64,000 bases of DNA, from the NCBI GenBank assembly GCA_965206025.1, contig CBDBIU010000004.1, positions 1,550,001 through 1,614,000 on the forward strand, given 5' to 3'. This document shows positions 62,106 to 64,000 of the stretch, in pieces; positions within the stretch are counted from its first letter, which is position 1; each line of letters begins with the position of its first letter. Origin of the DNA: G963668345 sp965206025 (GTDB lineage Bacteria > Acidobacteriota > Terriglobia > Bryobacterales > UBA6623). The position numbers were made by a program, and so were the translations under genes. Under the pieces are notes generated by a model. It worked only from the letters and a program-made list of their open reading frames with translations, searched no databases and was not told where the DNA came from.

Positions 62106-62373
62106 GCGGGCGATGATCACACCTCTCCTTCGCTCCACCGTGTCGTCGCCCGCCAGATCCGCGGCCTTTGCCTTTGTGGCGCACGCATTCTTGCGTGCCG
62201 TGTTGCCATTCGTGGCGACATCGATTTTTGTTCATCGCCCCACGGAGACGCTTGACACGCCCGCTATCCTGAAGGGGGGGGCGGAGCCCGGCGACCGGCA
62301 TCGCGCCCGACGAACGAAAAAAAACGAAACAAACCAAATTTCGCACAACCAAGGTGTAATCAACGGCTTATGG
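62087..62373 (+). repeat. R5 repeat, longer copy
   Basis: 287 bp starting CCCGTAGCGCTGATCTAGGC at the truncated RAYT end. It includes a GGCGCACGCATTCTTGCGTG block, CGGCGACCGGCATCGCGCCC and TTTCGCACAACC. It is the inverted partner of 60771-60996. The remainder of 62106-62431 shows no gene. Confidence 0.65.
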
Positions 62374-62431
62374 CGATACCTTTGTGCCCCGCGGCACCGG
62401 GTTCACCGCGTAGCGCAACCCGAATCACATC

Positions 62432-63400
62432 TCATTGCGCCCAGTAGGCGACGCCCGGCTTCTGCTGAATGAGACATTTCTTAAGCAGATCGATCGCTTT
62501 CTCAAGGCCTTCGTCGGGGGACATCAAGCTGTCCTCGTGCTCGATGCTCACGACAAAGTCGTATCCCGCCATGCGGAGCTGGGTAATGATGTTGTTCCAG
62601 GCAAGCTGATCGTGCCCGTAGCCCACCGTGCGGAAGATCCAAGATCGATTGGACTCGTCGGTGAGGTCCTTGGCATCCAGTATTCCATTGAGTTGGGCGA
62701 CATACGGATTCACAGCGGAGTCCTTGGCATGAAAATGATAAATCGCCGAGCCCAGTTTCCGAATCACAGCGCCGATGTCCGCTCCTTGCCAGAAGAGGTG
62801 GCTGGGGTCTAGATTCGCTCCAATGGTTTCGCCGACGGCATCCCGCAATTTCAGTAGCGTCTCGACGTTGTAGACAACGTTGTTGGGCACCATCTCGATG
62901 CCGATTCGAACGCCGTACTTGTCGGCGATCGCGGCAGCGTCCTTCCAGTAGGGGATTACTTTCTCCTTCCACTGCCACTCCCAGCGTTCCCGAAAATCTT
63001 CCGGCGGGATGGGACACGTGATCCAGTTCGGGAATTTCGCGGTGGGATCGCTGCCCGGACAGCCGCTGATCCCGTTGACGAACCTGACGTCAAGCTTTTC
63101 GGCCAATTTGCACGAGTTGACGAAGTCTTCGTGGTGAGCCTCGGCGACCTTGGGGTCCGGGTGCAGCGGGTTCCCATGGCAGCTCACCGCGCTTATGATC
63201 AGGTCTCGGTCCGCAACGGCCTTCTTCAGCCAGTCGGCTCTCGCCTCGTCGCTCAGCAGGTCCTCGGCGCGAGAGTGGGCGGCCTTCACATAGCCTCCCG
63301 TACCGAACTCGACCGCCTGGACCCCCAGGGTCTTCACATAATCCAGTGTTTCCTCTAACGGCCTTTCACCGAAAAGAAGAGTGAGTACGCCGAGTTTCAT
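62432..63400 (-). CDS. sugar phosphate isomerase/epimerase family (AP endonuclease 2-like barrel)
   Basis: 322 residues from the ATG at 63400 (MKLGVLTLLFGERPLEETLD, 20 residues). I reject the longer upstream frame because it runs through intergenic sequence. A TIM barrel with the usual metal-binding acids and histidines is apparent: AVEFGTGGY, ISAVSCHGNPLHPDP, IGIEMVPNNVVYNVETLL, NLDPSHLFWQGAD, YHFHAKDSAV and VVSIEHEDSL. Members isomerise or epimerise sugars and inositols; the substrate is unknown. It follows the partial gene at 63442 by 41 nt on the same strand. Confidence 0.88.
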   Translation of the reverse strand: MKLGVLTLLFGERPLEETLDYVKTLGVQAVEFGTGGYVKAAHSRAEDLLSDEARADWLKKAVADRDLIISAVSCHGNPLHPDPKVAEAHHEDFVNSCKLAEKLDVRFVNGISGCPGSDPTAKFPNWITCPIPPEDFRERWEWQWKEKVIPYWKDAAAIADKYGVRIGIEMVPNNVVYNVETLLKLRDAVGETIGANLDPSHLFWQGADIGAVIRKLGSAIYHFHAKDSAVNPYVAQLNGILDAKDLTDESNRSWIFRTVGYGHDQLAWNNIITQLRMAGYDFVVSIEHEDSLMSPDEGLEKAIDLLKKCLIQQKPGVAYWAQ

Positions 63401-63441
63401 CGTGAAATTCTTTCCTTCCCCGGGGCCGACCAACCCAGCCT

Positions 63442-64000
63442 CTAAATTACAAACTCCCTGTTCGGCCGAAACGGAGTACCAGCGTACCAAACCAAGTCAT
63501 TCAGCATGATCGCCGCAATCGGATCGTCGAGACAGGGAGAAATCAACTCGAAAGTCGAGATGATCAGACGGCCCTTGCCGCAGCGAAACTGAGCGATCGT
63601 GGCGTTCACTTCGCTCCAACGCTGCTCGCCGGATGTATCCATGGGTATCGAGCGGATCAAGTTGCCGTGCGCGCCGGCCAACATGTCGCCTCGGCCCTCC
63701 GGATCGAGGCCAATGATGGAATTGTTGGGCCACACTTTGTAAAAAGGCCAATGGATCGGATTCTCAAACGGAATCCGCGAGAAGAGGCCGTCTTTCGACT
63801 TCCTGATGAAGAACGAATCGGTGTGGCCGCCCTGAAAACGTCCGCCCAGAGCCAAGCCGTTCGCTTGCAGACGCTTTTCAATCGGGGGGAACTTGGGCGC
63901 CGGCCGGCGCTCCCAGTAGTTGGGTTCCTCGCAAATCATGAGGATGACCGTTGCTCCGTCCTTCAGATAGCGCACAAGATCCTCATCATCGAGATGGGAA
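63442..64000 (-). CDS. C-terminal part of a secreted/glycoside-related protein (partial)
   Basis: An open frame enters from beyond the window edge (DDEDLVRYLKDGATVILM) and ends at 63442, about 186 residues. Segments VILMICEEPNYWERRPA, IGLDPEGRGDMLAGAHGNLI (20 residues) and GKGRLIISTFELISPCLDDP resemble the C-terminal region of large glycoside hydrolase-like proteins, where a ThuA/GATase-like module follows a sugar-binding domain. Without the N-terminal part I cannot name the enzyme. Being upstream of the isomerase/epimerase suggests a carbohydrate pathway. Confidence 0.6.
   Translation of the reverse strand, partial: SHLDDEDLVRYLKDGATVILMICEEPNYWERRPAPKFPPIEKRLQANGLALGGRFQGGHTDSFFIRKSKDGLFSRIPFENPIHWPFYKVWPNNSIIGLDPEGRGDMLAGAHGNLIRSIPMDTSGEQRWSEVNATIAQFRCGKGRLIISTFELISPCLDDPIAAIMLNDLVWYAGTPFRPNREFVI

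Noticed and set aside
1..64000. CRISPR array, rRNA operon or biosynthetic megacluster
   Set aside because: I saw no regularly spaced short direct repeats, no rRNA-like sequence and no modular synthase genes.

Overview
The window is high-GC bacterial chromosome, probably from an Acidobacteriota member (Bryobacterales/Solibacter-like or Vicinamibacteria-like). The pointers are a 1168-residue Oar-type TonB-dependent receptor with an N-terminal carboxypeptidase-regulatory domain, a FecR-like/TPR pair, three FG-GAP + ASPIC/UnbV (CRTAC1-type) secreted proteins, and two DUF1549/DUF1553 + DUF1501 loci. Planctomycetota and Verrucomicrobiota share the last families but usually lack Oar-type receptors. 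The assignment is inferred from gene content, because no rRNA is present.

Layout. 1-2.9 kb: an SSS-family symporter (frameshifted in a G8 run) and a sugar-type substrate-binding lipoprotein. 3.1-4.1 kb: murB. 4.25-10.73 kb: a histidine operon, hisI-hisD-hisC-hisB-hisH-hisF-nudix-hisA. It is preceded by a sigma70-type promoter, a 20-residue leader peptide with six His codons, and mutually exclusive antiterminator and terminator stems, i.e. a classical ribosome-mediated attenuator. hisG and hisE are absent. 10.85-14.16 kb: glgB cut by an intact IS4-family element with a perfect 9-bp target duplication. 14.4-19.5 kb: a CRTAC1-type protein, an SDR oxidoreductase and an S9 peptidase. 19.6-21.1 kb: an IS3-family element. 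21.27-22.5 kb: the 3' half of a tRNA-Thr gene (a likely att remnant) with small phage-type genes. 23-27.7 kb: an orphan tandem SagB/nitroreductase-like protein, a relic of a receiver domain and an EF-hand membrane protein of unknown function.

28.4-37.1 kb: a PPC-domain protein, a DUF1549/1553 cytochrome-like protein, a DUF1501 protein and a large FG-GAP/UnbV protein on one strand. 37.2-43.6 kb (minus strand): FecR-like and TPR proteins, then the Oar-type receptor with its own promoter and terminator. 43.75 and 53.33 kb: two copies of a 1571-bp rve-type IS with identical products, each with its own 5-bp duplication. The first sits directly upstream of the receptor promoter; the second splits a HEPN-like gene. 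Between them lie a CRTAC1/TPR pair, a CoxG-like SRPBCC protein, an OYE-type flavin/Fe-S oxidoreductase and a frameshifted NYN-domain gene. 56.1-60.6 kb (minus strand): a second DUF1549/1553-DUF1501 locus with a DUF1080 protein. 61.1-62.1 kb: a DUF4393/Abi-alpha-like gene and a truncated REP-associated transposase, bracketed by inverted copies of a ~230-290-bp repeat. 62.4-64 kb: a sugar phosphate isomerase/epimerase-like gene and a partial gene running off the end.

Two themes stand out. The intergenic space is filled with several dispersed repeat families. The main one has ~20-bp inverted termini (TAGCCCGC..TTTCTCACC / GGTGAGAAA.GCGGGCTA) that supply start or stop codons of neighbouring genes. 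There is also much recent gene damage: glgB, the NYN gene, the HEPN-like gene and the symporter are all broken.
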